Assembly: GCF_003226325.1 (NCBI RefSeq)
Contig: NZ_PDOD01000006.1
Coordinates: 62,001 to 126,000, forward strand
Direction: 5' to 3'
DNA from: Salipaludibacillus keqinensis
Lineage (GTDB): Bacteria > Bacillota > Bacilli > Bacillales > Salisediminibacteriaceae
Length of the DNA: 64,000 nucleotides
Shown here: piece by piece, positions 9,184 to 18,041 of the stretch
How positions within the stretch are numbered: position 1 is the first letter of the stretch
Layout of the letters: the number at the start of each line of letters is the position of its first letter
The notes under the pieces: model-generated
What the model saw: the letters and a program-made list of their open reading frames with translations, nothing else
Told to the model about the DNA's origin: nothing
Databases searched by the model: none
Translations under genes and position numbers: made by a program

Positions 9184-11544
9184 TTAGCCCATCTCCGTTT
9201 CTAGCTCTTCGATACGCCGCTCCACATACTTTGTGTCTTTATGTGCATGAAAGGTTTCTGCTTTTTCCACGACCACGGACGTATTATATTCTGGAATTCC
9301 GGCATATTTTTCATAAATCCCTTTCGGAATGAGAACATTTCCCTCCGGCCAATAAACTTGGATATTTCCTCTTCGCGTATTTGCAAACCGAGCCCGACCA
9401 TGAAATGTTCCGAATTGGTTATAGACGACGATCGCCTCCCCTTCCTTTAGGGACAATTGCTTTGCATCGTCTTTGTGTAAGAGGACATCATATCGATCAG
9501 CATTGTTGTTAGGGTCTCTCTCTCCATACACCATCGAGTTAAACTGCTTCCCGCGACGGGTTGTCACGTAAAAATGCCCTTCTGGTTTTCGCAACTCCGG
9601 TAATTCCACTGAGATCAAGTTTCCTCTGCCGTCTTTAGTCGGACAGACCCCCCCTTCACATAGCCACGCTCCACCTGACTGGAACACATCCCCTTGATGT
9701 TTCAATTCTTGAACACCGTCGTAATGAGGATTTGTCAGTGCGATTTCATCCCTTACAGCTTGAGCGTCGTTGAAATCGATGAGGTGCGCCTTCTCTGGTT
9801 TCACTCGTTTAGCAAGATCAACGTAAATTTCCCATTCTGACCGCGCTTCTTCAATACGGGGTCCTTTGATCTCAGGAGAAAAATAAATCATCCGCTCGGT
9901 GGACGTTGACGTGCCGCCACCCGGTTGTTCATAGCGGGTCATAGCAGGCAGAACGATCACTTCTTCTTTTGCATCAACGAGAGTAGACGTATTTAGAATA
10001 ATATCCTGATGAACTCTTAAATCAACATTTTCCAAGCATTCTCGGACAAAGTCAGGGTCTGGCATCGTCTCAAGGAAATTTCCTCCTGACGTATAAAAAG
10101 CGCGAAGTTTTCGCGGATGGTTTTCTGGCAACACGGCGTTCTCCAATGACACGCCCACTATGTCTCCTTGCCAGTTTGGCAAGGTGAACTTCCATTGTTT
10201 TTCCAACCTCTTCTTGTTCATTTCATCGAAATCACTCCCTGGAAGGGAAAAAGGATCGGCGCCCATCTCACTGGAACCTTGCACACCTGAATGACCACGA
10301 ATTGGCATGACACCTGACTTTTCCTTGCCTAAGAAACCTTGGAGCATTGCAAGGTTCGCCACTTGTGAAATGTTGTCTGTTCCGAAGCGATGCTGTGTAA
10401 GTCCCATCGACCAAACGAACACACCGCTTTTAGAATGAGCTAGCAGCTCAGCGAATTCCCGCATACGATTCTTAGACATCCCTGACGACGTTTCTAGCGT
10501 CAGCCAGTCTTGAGTCTCAATATGTTTTTTTAATTCAGCAAAGCCATTCGTATGCTCTTTAATGAATGTGTGATCAACTGCTGAACCAGGTCTTTCTTCT
10601 TCCATCTCAAACCAGTGCTTCATCACCCCGTTCATAAAGGCAATGTCACCACCGATATTCACTTGATACACATCGTCAGCCAGCTTCGTCCCGAACAAAG
10701 CGCTATCAGGAATAGAGGGAATCCAGTAGTTAGCCATAGACGGTTCAAAGTATGGATTAATCACAATGATTTTAGTTCCTTTTCTTTTCGCAGCATACAT
10801 ATATTTCGTTGACACTGGCTGGTTGTTCGAAGCTACTGAGCCCCAAAAAACCAAGACACCTGTTCCGATCCAGTCTTGATAATTACAACTAGAAGCACCG
10901 ATCCCTAGAGACCGCTTTAACGCGGTTTTACTTGGGGAATGACAAATTCGGGATGCGTTGTCAATATGATTTGTTCCTATAAATCTAGCAACCTTGCCTG
11001 CCACATAATAGGACTCATTTGTAATACCTCTCGCCGTTAAAAAGAAGGCTAACTGCTTCGGATCCATCCCCTTTATTTTTCCGGCAATTCGGTCGAGAGC
11101 ATCGTCCCAAGAAATACGTGAAAATGACTCTTCTCCCGGTTTTCTCGACAAAGGATAAGGGATTCTTCCTAGTTTCCTTAACTCTGAACTGGATTTTTCC
11201 CGGAGTTTGTGAATATTTTGATGAAGGTCATCTTGTTTAATGGCTGGCATCGTGTTCAGGCGGAGAACATTCAGTCTCGTCGTACATATATGAGGTCCTG
11301 CTAGTGTCTGATCCTTTAAACCTGAGACACCTAAGGCGCACCCATCACACACACCCTGTGTGATAATACGCGTAGCAAATGGTAAATTATCTTTATTTTC
11401 CCAGACGACTTTTGCTGTATCACGTATATGCTTTGGTTTCACTTTTCCTAATCCAAACGGCACCATGCTCACCCAGTGTTTCGGGTCTGGCATTTTCGGC
11501 AGTTTCATCGGCCCTTGATGTTTTGTCTTCCCCATGTTGCTCAT
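9184..11544 (-). CDS. FdhF/YdeP family molybdopterin oxidoreductase
   Basis: A 786-residue molybdopterin-guanine-dinucleotide oxidoreductase. Its length and sequence type fit the YdeP branch of the formate dehydrogenase H superfamily rather than true FdhF, with no N-terminal CxxCxxxC iron-sulfur motif. The N-terminal cysteines appear as GVCDGCALG. A likely metal ligand region is SRICHSPSK (about residue 201). The C-terminal MGD-binding domain spans about 660-770. It pairs with fdhD downstream, which argues that its cofactor needs sulfuration. The physiological substrate is unknown; YdeP in E. coli is linked to acid resistance. A cre-like box lies 23 bases upstream of the start codon. Confidence 0.88.
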   Translation of the reverse strand: MSNMGKTKHQGPMKLPKMPDPKHWVSMVPFGLGKVKPKHIRDTAKVVWENKDNLPFATRIITQGVCDGCALGVSGLKDQTLAGPHICTTRLNVLRLNTMPAIKQDDLHQNIHKLREKSSSELRKLGRIPYPLSRKPGEESFSRISWDDALDRIAGKIKGMDPKQLAFFLTARGITNESYYVAGKVARFIGTNHIDNASRICHSPSKTALKRSLGIGASSCNYQDWIGTGVLVFWGSVASNNQPVSTKYMYAAKRKGTKIIVINPYFEPSMANYWIPSIPDSALFGTKLADDVYQVNIGGDIAFMNGVMKHWFEMEEERPGSAVDHTFIKEHTNGFAELKKHIETQDWLTLETSSGMSKNRMREFAELLAHSKSGVFVWSMGLTQHRFGTDNISQVANLAMLQGFLGKEKSGVMPIRGHSGVQGSSEMGADPFSLPGSDFDEMNKKRLEKQWKFTLPNWQGDIVGVSLENAVLPENHPRKLRAFYTSGGNFLETMPDPDFVRECLENVDLRVHQDIILNTSTLVDAKEEVIVLPAMTRYEQPGGGTSTSTERMIYFSPEIKGPRIEEARSEWEIYVDLAKRVKPEKAHLIDFNDAQAVRDEIALTNPHYDGVQELKHQGDVFQSGGAWLCEGGVCPTKDGRGNLISVELPELRKPEGHFYVTTRRGKQFNSMVYGERDPNNNADRYDVLLHKDDAKQLSLKEGEAIVVYNQFGTFHGRARFANTRRGNIQVYWPEGNVLIPKGIYEKYAGIPEYNTSVVVEKAETFHAHKDTKYVERRIEELETEMG

Positions 11545-11566
11545 CCTCTCTATCGATCTATTTTAA

Positions 11567-11580
11567 AGTAAACGCTTACA
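11567..11580. promoter_or_regulatory. Putative cre box (CcpA) upstream of the molybdopterin oxidoreductase
   Basis: AGTAAACGCTTACA matches 13 of 14 positions of the consensus TGWAARCGYTWNCA. It sits just upstream of the minus-strand oxidoreductase-fdhD operon, where it would probably repress in glucose. Confidence 0.6.
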
Positions 11581-11704
11581 TTTTATAAGATGGGCATGTG
11601 TAAGTTGCCACAGTGGTTATGTTGTTAATTATATCATTTTCAACTTGCAATTTCTTTACATGTTCTCTTACGTTTCATGAGCTGGTATGCTAAAGTTAAG
11701 GACT

Positions 11705-11753
11705 GAGCGGAGTTCGTAACCATCCTCCGCTATAGAAACAAAAACTAGGAGGA
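11705..11753 (+). ncRNA. preQ1-I riboswitch
   Basis: A GCGGAG/CTCCGC hairpin with a TTCGTAACCATC loop is followed by an A-rich stretch (AAACAAAAACTA) that runs straight into the queF Shine-Dalgarno GGAGG. This is the compact class I preQ1 aptamer, in which the loop pairs with the downstream tail as an H-type pseudoknot. Because the tail includes or touches the ribosome binding site, control is most likely translational: preQ1 shuts off queF. Confidence 0.87.
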
Positions 11754-11760
11754 AGATAAG

Positions 11761-12249
11761 ATGGCCCATAACCGTGAAGAGGAAGTCCATTTATTAGGTA
11801 ACACCAATGTTGAGTATAAAATGGATTACGATCCCTCTATACTAGAATCTTTCGAGAACCGTCATCCGCACCGAAATTACTTCGTGAAGTTCAATTGTCC
11901 GGAGTTTACGAGTCTTTGTCCTAAAACAGGACAACCTGATTTCGCAACGATTTACATTAGCTATATTCCAGAGAAAAACATGGTGGAAAGTAAATCACTG
12001 AAACTATACTTATTCAGTTTTAGAAATCATGGTGATTTCCACGAGGACTGCATGAATACCATTTTGGATGACTTAGTGGCGTTAATGGATCCTCGCTACA
12101 TTGAAGTTTGGGGCAAATTCACTCCCCGCGGTGGGATCTCCATCGACCCGTATGTAAACTACGGTAAAACAGGAACAAAGTGGGAAGATTTTGCTGAAAA
12201 ACGTTTGTTGCAGCACGACCTGTATCCCGAGAATATCGATCATAGATAA
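11761..12249 (+). CDS. queF: NADPH-dependent 7-cyano-7-deazaguanine reductase
   Basis: QueF reduces the nitrile preQ0 to the amine preQ1 with two NADPH in queuosine tRNA modification. The 162-residue protein has the single-domain (YkvM) form. The catalytic Cys53 lies in [11 protein letters not shown], which forms a thioimide with the nitrile. The family signature [11 protein letters not shown] follows at about residue 76. Its leader is a preQ1-I riboswitch, so the enzyme's own product is the likely regulator. The other queuosine genes (queC, queD, queE) are not in the window. Confidence 0.97.
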   Translation: MAHNREEEVHLLGNTNVEYKMDYDPSILESFENRHPHRNYFVKFNCPEFTSLCPKTGQPDFATIYISYIPEKNMVESKSLKLYLFSFRNHGDFHEDCMNTILDDLVALMDPRYIEVWGKFTPRGGISIDPYVNYGKTGTKWEDFAEKRLLQHDLYPENIDHR

Positions 12250-12389
12250 ATGCCTTAACTCCCTGACGTTTGGATTCAGGGAGTTTTCATTTTTGTTTGA
12301 TCGTCTTTCACACTAGTTATACATAATAAACTGATTTCAGATTAGATCTATAGAATTTGTGCGAACACTCTGCTGACTTCTCAGCATAC

Positions 12390-12503
12390 CGGTAGAAAAT
12401 CTTGGGAGACGCTTGAAGAATAGCCGATAAAATTGTTTATCGGTAGAAAATCCTGGGCGACGCCTGAAAATCGGTCGATAAAAGAGTTTATCGGTAGAAA
12501 ATC
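12390..12503. repeat. Tandem 51-bp repeat, about 2.2 copies
   Basis: CGGTAGAAAATC recurs at 12390, 12441 and 12492, exactly 51 bases apart. The first two units are alike over their whole length: CTTGGGAGACGCTTGAA against CCTGGGCGACGCCTGAA, then GATAAAA and TTTAT. Each unit junction contains a CGATAAA...TTTATCG dyad. The third copy is cut after 12-13 matching bases. The array fills the gap between queF and the yidC terminator. Confidence 0.8.
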
Positions 12504-12555
12504 AAGACTCTTCGTTATTCAGCATCCCTAGACCTTTGATTTTTATTGATAGAAC

Positions 12556-12587
12556 AAAAAGCACCTACGAAAGGCTTCGCAGGTGCA
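12556..12587 (-). terminator. Terminator of yidC (minus strand)
   Basis: Read on the minus strand, GCACCTGCGAAGCC pairs back through TTTCGTAGGTGC and is followed by TTTTTG. Confidence 0.8.
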
Positions 12588-12599
12588 TCATCTATCATT

Positions 12600-13427
12600 T
12601 TATTTTGTTTCCATCACTGTGTTTAACACAGGTTGTTTTTCACGGTAGATCCATTTGAACAGGAGTGTTTGGAAGATTAGAAACAATCCACCGATAGACC
12701 AGTACAAAGGAAGTGCGGCTGCCAAGTTAAATGAGATGACTCCCATCATCACAGGCATAATATACCCCACGATGGCCAGCTGCTTTTGCTGTGCACCTGT
12801 CTGTTGCATACCTAACTGAGAAACTTTAAATTGGACTAAATATACCGCCGCCGCTACAAACGGTAAAATCATATCTGATTGACCAAGGTTGAACCAAAGG
12901 AAGTTGTGTTGAGCAATTTCAGGTGTGCGCATGATGGCGTAGTAGAAGCCAATTAGAATCGGAAACTGAATCAACATTGGCATGCAACCCATAGATGTGA
13001 TTGGGTTAAAGCTGTGCTTAGAATACAGTTCCATCATTTCTTTTTGCATCTTCTTCTGATCTTCTGCTGATTTCTTAGCTTTATATTTATCTTTTAGCTC
13101 GTTTAATTCCGGTTGAATAACAGCCATTTTTTCTCGCATAAACAGCTGGTTTTTGTGCTGTTTCATCATCAACGGCATGAGTGCCAATCGAAGTAAAAAC
13201 GTCATCATGATCAACGAAAGGCCATAATTTCCATTGAAAATTCCCGCCATAAATTTGATAGCAAAGGAAAATGGAAAGATCACATAATGATTAAAGATCC
13301 CCGCCGTATCGGCATCAATCGGCTCCATACTAGCTTGACAGCCGCTCATGACCAGGAGCAACAAAGTCCCTATTAATATGAGTAAGCTATATTTCGAACG
13401 TTTAGTGAATACAGATTTTTTCTCCAC
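12600..13427 (-). CDS. yidC: Membrane protein insertase YidC (YidC2/OxaA2-like lipoprotein)
   Basis: YidC/Oxa1 insertases fold and insert membrane proteins alone or with SecYEG. The 275-residue Gram-positive form starts with a lipoprotein signal (lipobox VMSGC, Cys30) and has five membrane helices separated by a charged cytoplasmic hairpin (about 95-130, KDKYKAKK). It starts with GTG at 13427, eight bases after GGAGG. That Shine-Dalgarno lies inside the coding sequence of an upstream membrane ORF and inside a stable RNA hairpin, the arrangement known for B. subtilis mifM-yidC2. This suggests a regulated second paralogue rather than the housekeeping spoIIIJ copy. Confidence 0.93.
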   Translation of the reverse strand: MEKKSVFTKRSKYSLLILIGTLLLLVMSGCQASMEPIDADTAGIFNHYVIFPFSFAIKFMAGIFNGNYGLSLIMMTFLLRLALMPLMMKQHKNQLFMREKMAVIQPELNELKDKYKAKKSAEDQKKMQKEMMELYSKHSFNPITSMGCMPMLIQFPILIGFYYAIMRTPEIAQHNFLWFNLGQSDMILPFVAAAVYLVQFKVSQLGMQQTGAQQKQLAIVGYIMPVMMGVISFNLAAALPLYWSIGGLFLIFQTLLFKWIYREKQPVLNTVMETK

Positions 13428-13735
13428 ACGAATCCTCCTCGAAGTTTTGTTATAACTACTTTCGAGAAAGATGGATAATCTGCATCATCTTCAGGGCCTT
13501 CTTTTCTGCCCATAAGCCTCGTTATCCACGCATGGCGATCAAAACTTTGATCTGCGAGCATGTTTTCAGGACCGATTTGACTGTGCCAAGAATGAAGTTG
13601 CTTTTGTGTCATCGACCGGTTTGCTGCTGACGACTCATGAGCCATGAACTGAATGAGATGAGCCCCTGCAAAGGTCATATATAAACTAATCGTTATTAGC
13701 ACCGGAACAAGATCTTGTGAGAATTCAAACATCAT
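13373..13735 (-). CDS. Putative MifM-like regulatory arrest peptide upstream of yidC
   Basis: A 120-residue ORF with a strong start (AAAGGAGGTG, seven bases, ATG). One membrane helix spans residues 8-30, followed by a hydrophilic tail. At residues 67-86 it reads RHAWITRLM...GPEDDAD, a Trp-Ile pair followed 12 residues later by an acidic cluster. B. subtilis MifM has WIRKVFRM...NDEED with the same spacing (recalled, not aligned by tool), and its ribosome stalls at the acidic cluster. The 3' end overlaps yidC by 55 bases in another frame. MifM senses insertase capacity: when it is poorly inserted it stalls and opens the yidC2 hairpin. A plain small membrane protein is the alternative. Confidence 0.72.
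   Translation of the reverse strand: MMFEFSQDLVPVLITISLYMTFAGAHLIQFMAHESSAANRSMTQKQLHSWHSQIGPENMLADQSFDRHAWITRLMGRKEGPEDDADYPSFSKVVITKLRGGFVWRKNLYSLNVRNIAYSY
13434..13470 (-). promoter_or_regulatory. RNA hairpin sequestering the yidC Shine-Dalgarno
   Basis: On the minus strand CTTTCTCGAA (13470-13461) pairs over ten positions, two of them G-U, with TTCGAGGAGG (13443-13434), which contains the yidC GGAGG. A ribosome stalled at the acidic codons 82-86 of the upstream ORF (about 13490-13478) would reach the 5' arm and open the hairpin. This is the MifM control layout. Confidence 0.7.
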
Positions 13736-13901
13736 CTGTATTCACCTCCTTTTTGTTAAGTCTCTAGTAAGTAAAGTTATTATCGTTGAAATAGATGAGA
13801 AAGTCAAAGGCTATTCCATGACAATTGAAAAAATGAACTTAACAGTTAATTAATTGCTTATACGAATTATATTCGCTAGGGTCGATAGTTAGTAACCTCT
13901 T

Positions 13902-14478
13902 TCATAGAGTTTCCCCTTCATCTGTGACCTGGTATTGGTAATTCATCGTCCCATCAATGTCCACGTCCATAAACCGATTGAAAAACGAGATCAGTCCGTC
14001 TGGATTTTGGACTTTCTCCGTAAATTTAGTCACCCATCCGTCTTTTGATAAAGTCTCTTGGAGATTAATGTCCCGACATTTGACCCTATTACAAACCGTT
14101 TCATTAAATTGAAAAACCTCTTCTTTAATTGAAACAAATTGAATACCTTCGTTCTCATTGGCCAAAATATCTTGATTAAGCTTTCTCGACGTTTCCATTT
14201 TTCATAAAGCAGTGTTCGCTCCAAAGCTAGTGATACTCGGTTCATGATCCCGTCAATTTCACTCATTTCTACTTCTGTAAATGTTTTTCCTATTCTCGTT
14301 GCTGCAAAGATCGCCATTACATTCTTCTCTGCATCAAGCACCCCTGAATAATAGTCATACACGTTGATCGGCTCGTCTGCAATACCTTGGTCCCACTCAT
14401 AAGATTGGCGCTCAATGAAAATGTGGTAATAGGCTGACCCGAAAGGTCTCTTATTACACGACCTTTTGATTCACCCTT
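13902..14478 (-). pseudogene. Frameshifted remnant, possibly of a GAF-type sensor protein
   Basis: Two overlapping frames together make one protein-like sequence. The first is open from just before the downstream neighbour's stop (14478) through VMAIFAATRIGKTFTEVEM...SLALERTLLYEK. The second continues from there through KLNQDILANENEG to the stop at 13902. The switch falls at a run of five A (14198-14202, minus strand). The first frame has no convincing start or ribosome binding site. The middle resembles the last helices of a GAF-like domain, but this is weak. It could be a decayed gene or a single-base sequencing error in a homopolymer. Confidence 0.55.
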
Positions 14479-14486
14479 TTATCGTT

Positions 14487-15470
14487 TCATCGGGTTTTGT
14501 CGGCTGGAAAAACGACGTCTAGTTGATCTCTCGCTTCTGTCATGACTTGTGCCGTGTATAGAGTGGTTTCCAAAGAATTGATCGATGATGGTTGACGGTT
14601 GATTTTTTGATGAAAGGTTTTTATTTCATAGGACATGGCAAGGTTTGTTTGCGGCTTCGTGACGTCCTCCACTCGACCATCTGTATAATGAATCTGGATA
14701 TCCTGCAATTTTTGAATGTGATCGATCCTAATCGTTCCTTTTTCTCCTTGAATTTCTGAAGGTAACTGCGAGTTCGTGATCTTTGAATACATCGCGACCG
14801 CTTCCATATCGGGATAGATTAGAAGCAAGGTTCCTTCCCCATCGACCCCTGAAGAAAGCCTGACACCTGAAGCTTTTATATCATCGGGTTTTCCAAACAG
14901 ATCTACAATCGGATAGACACAATACAGTCCAATATCCATTAGCGCCCCGTTGGAGAAGTCCGGATTAAATGCATTGAGAACTGTTCCTTGTTTAAACGCA
15001 TCATACCGGGAAGAATACTGGCAATAGCTCGTAACCATTCTGCGAATAGGACTTATTCGGTGAATGGCTTCTTTCAAGGAGTGAAAATTAGGCAAAGCAG
15101 TATTTTTCACCGCTTCCATTAATATTACACCGTTCTTACTAGCCGTTTGAATTAGCCCTTCCACTTCGCGGTCATGTGAAGCCAGTGGCTTCTCACAAAG
15201 AACATGCTTGCCATGATTCATACAGAGTTTCGCCTGCTCAGCGTGAAAAGAGGTCGGGCTAGCAATATAAACAGCATCGATCAACGAACTGGTGGCCATC
15301 TCCTCAATGCTCGTAAATGTATGACGAGCACCATGTTTTTCAGCAAATGCCTGAGCTCGCTCGTCCGTTCTTGAATAAACCGCTGCCAACTGAAAATCTT
15401 TCATCGTCTTACCTGCTTCAATAAACCAATCTGTAATAAAGTTCGTACCGATGACCCCATATCGAATCAT
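14487..15470 (-). CDS. Gfo/Idh/MocA family NAD(P)-dependent oxidoreductase
   Basis: A 327-residue two-domain dehydrogenase. The N-terminal Rossmann fold begins MIRYGVIGTNFI and includes the family motif CEKPLA (about residue 93), whose lysine is catalytic. The C-terminal alpha/beta domain begins near residue 125. Family members oxidise sugars, inositols or their derivatives. The substrate is not evident. The gene has its own AGGAG start box and no operon partner. It is divergent from hom, with a cre-like box in the shared upstream region. Confidence 0.85.
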   Translation of the reverse strand: MIRYGVIGTNFITDWFIEAGKTMKDFQLAAVYSRTDERAQAFAEKHGARHTFTSIEEMATSSLIDAVYIASPTSFHAEQAKLCMNHGKHVLCEKPLASHDREVEGLIQTASKNGVILMEAVKNTALPNFHSLKEAIHRISPIRRMVTSYCQYSSRYDAFKQGTVLNAFNPDFSNGALMDIGLYCVYPIVDLFGKPDDIKASGVRLSSGVDGEGTLLLIYPDMEAVAMYSKITNSQLPSEIQGEKGTIRIDHIQKLQDIQIHYTDGRVEDVTKPQTNLAMSYEIKTFHQKINRQPSSINSLETTLYTAQVMTEARDQLDVVFPADKTR

Positions 15471-15535
15471 AAGAATCTCCTTACATTAAAATAGAATTTG
15501 CTCTATTTTATCATACGGTTCCTAACACTTAAGAA

Positions 15536-15549
15536 TGTAAGCGCAACCA
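15536..15549. promoter_or_regulatory. Putative cre box between the Gfo/Idh gene and hom
   Basis: TGTAAGCGCAACCA matches 13 of 14 positions of TGWAARCGYTWNCA. It lies 66 bases upstream of the Gfo/Idh start and 44 bases before the hom -35, so catabolite control of the Gfo/Idh gene is the simpler reading. Confidence 0.45.
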
Positions 15550-15592
15550 TTGAAAATAAAGGCTGATTATTCGAATTTTTCACTATAAATGG

Positions 15593-15621
15593 TTGTGTTA
15601 TAAAGAAAACCTCTCTATAAT
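15593..15621 (+). promoter_or_regulatory. Sigma-A promoter of hom-thrC-thrB
   Basis: A -35 TTGTGT at 15593-15598, a 17-base spacer and a perfect -10 TATAAT at 15616-15621, about 60 bases before the hom start. No T-box or other attenuator is seen in the short leader. Confidence 0.75.
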
Positions 15622-15681
15622 GTCCTTTATACAAATACAAATGTACGTTTTAAAAAGACGTTTTGGCAGGAGTGGTTGAGA

Positions 15682-16983
15682 ATGAATAAACGAATGAATA
15701 TTGGATTACTTGGTTTTGGAACAGTAGGTACAGGAGTTCTGCAAATTATCCAAGATCATCAAGATAAATTGGTTCACCAATTAGGTTGCGGTGTAGATGT
15801 GAAGAAAATTCTAGTGAGCGACATTGAAAAGAAACGCGATGTGAACGTGGCACCTGAGCAGCTTACTTTAGATCCTCAAGAGATCTTAGATGACCCTGAG
15901 ATTGATGTGGTCGTTGAAGTCATGGGGGGCATTGATGACGCTAGAAGTTACATCCGCCATGCATTGGAAAACAATAAACACGTTGTCACAGCCAACAAAG
16001 ATTTAATGGCATTACACGGCAGCGAATTGCTTCAGCTTGCTGACAAACAGAATTGCGACCTCTTTTATGAAGCAAGCGTTGCGGGCGGTATTCCTATTTT
16101 ACGTACACTCGTTGAGGGGCTCGCTTCTGACCGAATCACAAAGATGATGGGGATCGTGAATGGAACGACCAATTATATTTTGACGAAAATGTCTAAAGAA
16201 GGCCGTATGTATGATGAAGTTTTAAAAGAAGCGCAGGCTTTAGGTTATGCAGAAGCGGATCCGACAGCAGACGTGGAAGGACTCGATGCTGCTCGAAAAA
16301 TCTCTATCCTAGGTACTCTCGGTTTTTCTATGAATCTAGATTTGAATGATGTATCTGTGAAAGGAATCACTGATGTGACAAGTGCTGATCTTCATTATTG
16401 TGATCAACTTGGTTATACTATGAAACTCGTAGGAATTGCCAATCGTTGCGGAGACAAAGTAGAAGTCAGTGTCCAGCCTGCGCTGGTCCCTCACGAGCAT
16501 CCGCTGGCGTCTGTAGACGATGAGTATAACGCCGTGTATGTGTACGGTGAGGCCGTGGGAGAAACGATGTTTTACGGGGCAGGCGCAGGTCAATTGCCCA
16601 CTGCCACTGCTGTCGTCTCTGACTTAGTAGAGGTCTTGAAGAATAAACGGCTCGGTGTGAACGGAAATAGTGTCGTCATTCCTCAATTTGATAAAAAGTT
16701 GAAAACGGACGAGGAAATTTACTCGAAATATTTCTTACGAATTCATGCAAAAGATATTCCCGGTACTTTCGCTTCCCTTACTTCTTTATTTAACGAGTAT
16801 GGCGTCAGCCTAGAAAAAATTCTGCAAGTTCCATTGAGCGAAGGCACTTTAGCAGAAATCATCGTGGTCACTCATGCTGTATCGAAGAAAAATTACGACA
16901 CGGTTCTAGAAAAATTGAAAAGTGCAGGCGTAGTCGTTGAAGTGAAAAGCAGCTATCGCGTGGAAGGAGAAATGAAAAAATGA
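15682..16983 (+). CDS. hom: Homoserine dehydrogenase
   Basis: Reduces aspartate semialdehyde to homoserine with NAD(P)H, the branch point to threonine and methionine. The protein has about 433 residues. The N-terminal nucleotide-binding site is [11 protein letters not shown]. The central catalytic domain contains [11 protein letters not shown] and [18 protein letters not shown]. The C-terminal ACT domain (about 350-425) is the usual site for threonine feedback. ATG 15682 is preferred because AGGAG sits nine bases upstream; an in-frame TTG at 15676 is closer to that box. First gene of a three-gene operon, overlapping thrC by four bases. Confidence 0.96.
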   Translation: MNKRMNIGLLGFGTVGTGVLQIIQDHQDKLVHQLGCGVDVKKILVSDIEKKRDVNVAPEQLTLDPQEILDDPEIDVVVEVMGGIDDARSYIRHALENNKHVVTANKDLMALHGSELLQLADKQNCDLFYEASVAGGIPILRTLVEGLASDRITKMMGIVNGTTNYILTKMSKEGRMYDEVLKEAQALGYAEADPTADVEGLDAARKISILGTLGFSMNLDLNDVSVKGITDVTSADLHYCDQLGYTMKLVGIANRCGDKVEVSVQPALVPHEHPLASVDDEYNAVYVYGEAVGETMFYGAGAGQLPTATAVVSDLVEVLKNKRLGVNGNSVVIPQFDKKLKTDEEIYSKYFLRIHAKDIPGTFASLTSLFNEYGVSLEKILQVPLSEGTLAEIIVVTHAVSKKNYDTVLEKLKSAGVVVEVKSSYRVEGEMKK

Positions 16984-18041
16984 TGTGGCGAGGACTTTTA
17001 GAAGAATATAAATCCTACTTACCTGTTAACGAAACAACTCCAATGCTTTCTTTACAAGAGGGGAACACTCCCCTCTTACCATTAAAGCATTTGTCTGAAA
17101 AATGGGATATAGATTTACATGTGAAGTATGATGGTGCCAACCCAACAGGCTCGTTTAAGGACCGCGGCATGGTCATGGCTGTCGCAAAAGCAAAAGAAGC
17201 CGGAAGTAAAGCGATCATGTGCGCCTCAACTGGGAACACTTCCGCTGCCGCCGCAGCTTATGCAGCTCAAGCAAAGTTGCGTTGCCTCGTCGTCATTCCC
17301 GATGGCAAGATTGCTTCTGGAAAACTGGCTCAAGCGGTCGTTTATGGTGCAGAAATATTTAAAATTAAAGGGAACTTTGACAATGCTCTGAAAATGGTTC
17401 AAAGCTTAGCTAAACAGTCACCGATTACATTAGTTAATTCAACAAATCCCTATAGAATAGAAGGTCAAAAAACAGCAGCTTTTGAAATTTGCGATGCACT
17501 TGGATCAGCACCGGATATCTTATCAATTCCAGTTGGTAACGCCGGAAATATTACGGCCTACTGGAAAGGGTTCCAAGAGTATCACCAGGAGAAAGGTACA
17601 GGACTTCCGCAAATGCGCGGTTTTGAAGCAGAAGGTGCGGCCGCAATCGTTCAAAATAGGATTATCGATGATCCGGAGACACTAGCAACAGCTATCCGAA
17701 TAGGCAATCCTGCAAGTTGGGATAAAGCCATTAGTGCAGCAAATGATTCTTCTGGAAAAATCGATTTCGTGACTGATGAAGAAATTGTTGATGCTTATAA
17801 ACTGTTAGCCCGCGAAGAAGGTGTATTCGCAGAGCCAGCTTCAGCGGCATCCATTGCTGGATTGAGAAAACAACTGGCTTCCGGTGAAATTAAGAAAGGC
17901 TCTCGTGTTGTTGCCGTTTTAACAGGAAACGGATTGAAGGATCCTAACTGTGCAATTGATACAGCTCCTGTCCAACCGGTCGCTCTGCCAAACGATGAGA
18001 CGGTTGTGATCGACCACATGTTAGGCCGGGTGAAACAATGA
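16980..18041 (+). CDS. thrC: Threonine synthase
   Basis: A PLP enzyme that converts O-phosphohomoserine to threonine. The 353-residue length is that of the short Bacillus-type enzyme. The PLP lysine lies in [11 protein letters not shown] (about residue 59). The phosphate-binding loop is PVGNAGNI (about 180). The start ATG overlaps the hom stop (ATGA), as the stop does with thrB, so the whole pathway from homoserine is translationally coupled. Confidence 0.96.
   Translation: MMWRGLLEEYKSYLPVNETTPMLSLQEGNTPLLPLKHLSEKWDIDLHVKYDGANPTGSFKDRGMVMAVAKAKEAGSKAIMCASTGNTSAAAAAYAAQAKLRCLVVIPDGKIASGKLAQAVVYGAEIFKIKGNFDNALKMVQSLAKQSPITLVNSTNPYRIEGQKTAAFEICDALGSAPDILSIPVGNAGNITAYWKGFQEYHQEKGTGLPQMRGFEAEGAAAIVQNRIIDDPETLATAIRIGNPASWDKAISAANDSSGKIDFVTDEEIVDAYKLLAREEGVFAEPASAASIAGLRKQLASGEIKKGSRVVAVLTGNGLKDPNCAIDTAPVQPVALPNDETVVIDHMLGRVKQ

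Noticed and set aside
9241-9450. Antisense ORFs inside the molybdopterin oxidoreductase and other long genes
   Set aside because: They are opposite-strand shadows of well-supported genes with no start signals.
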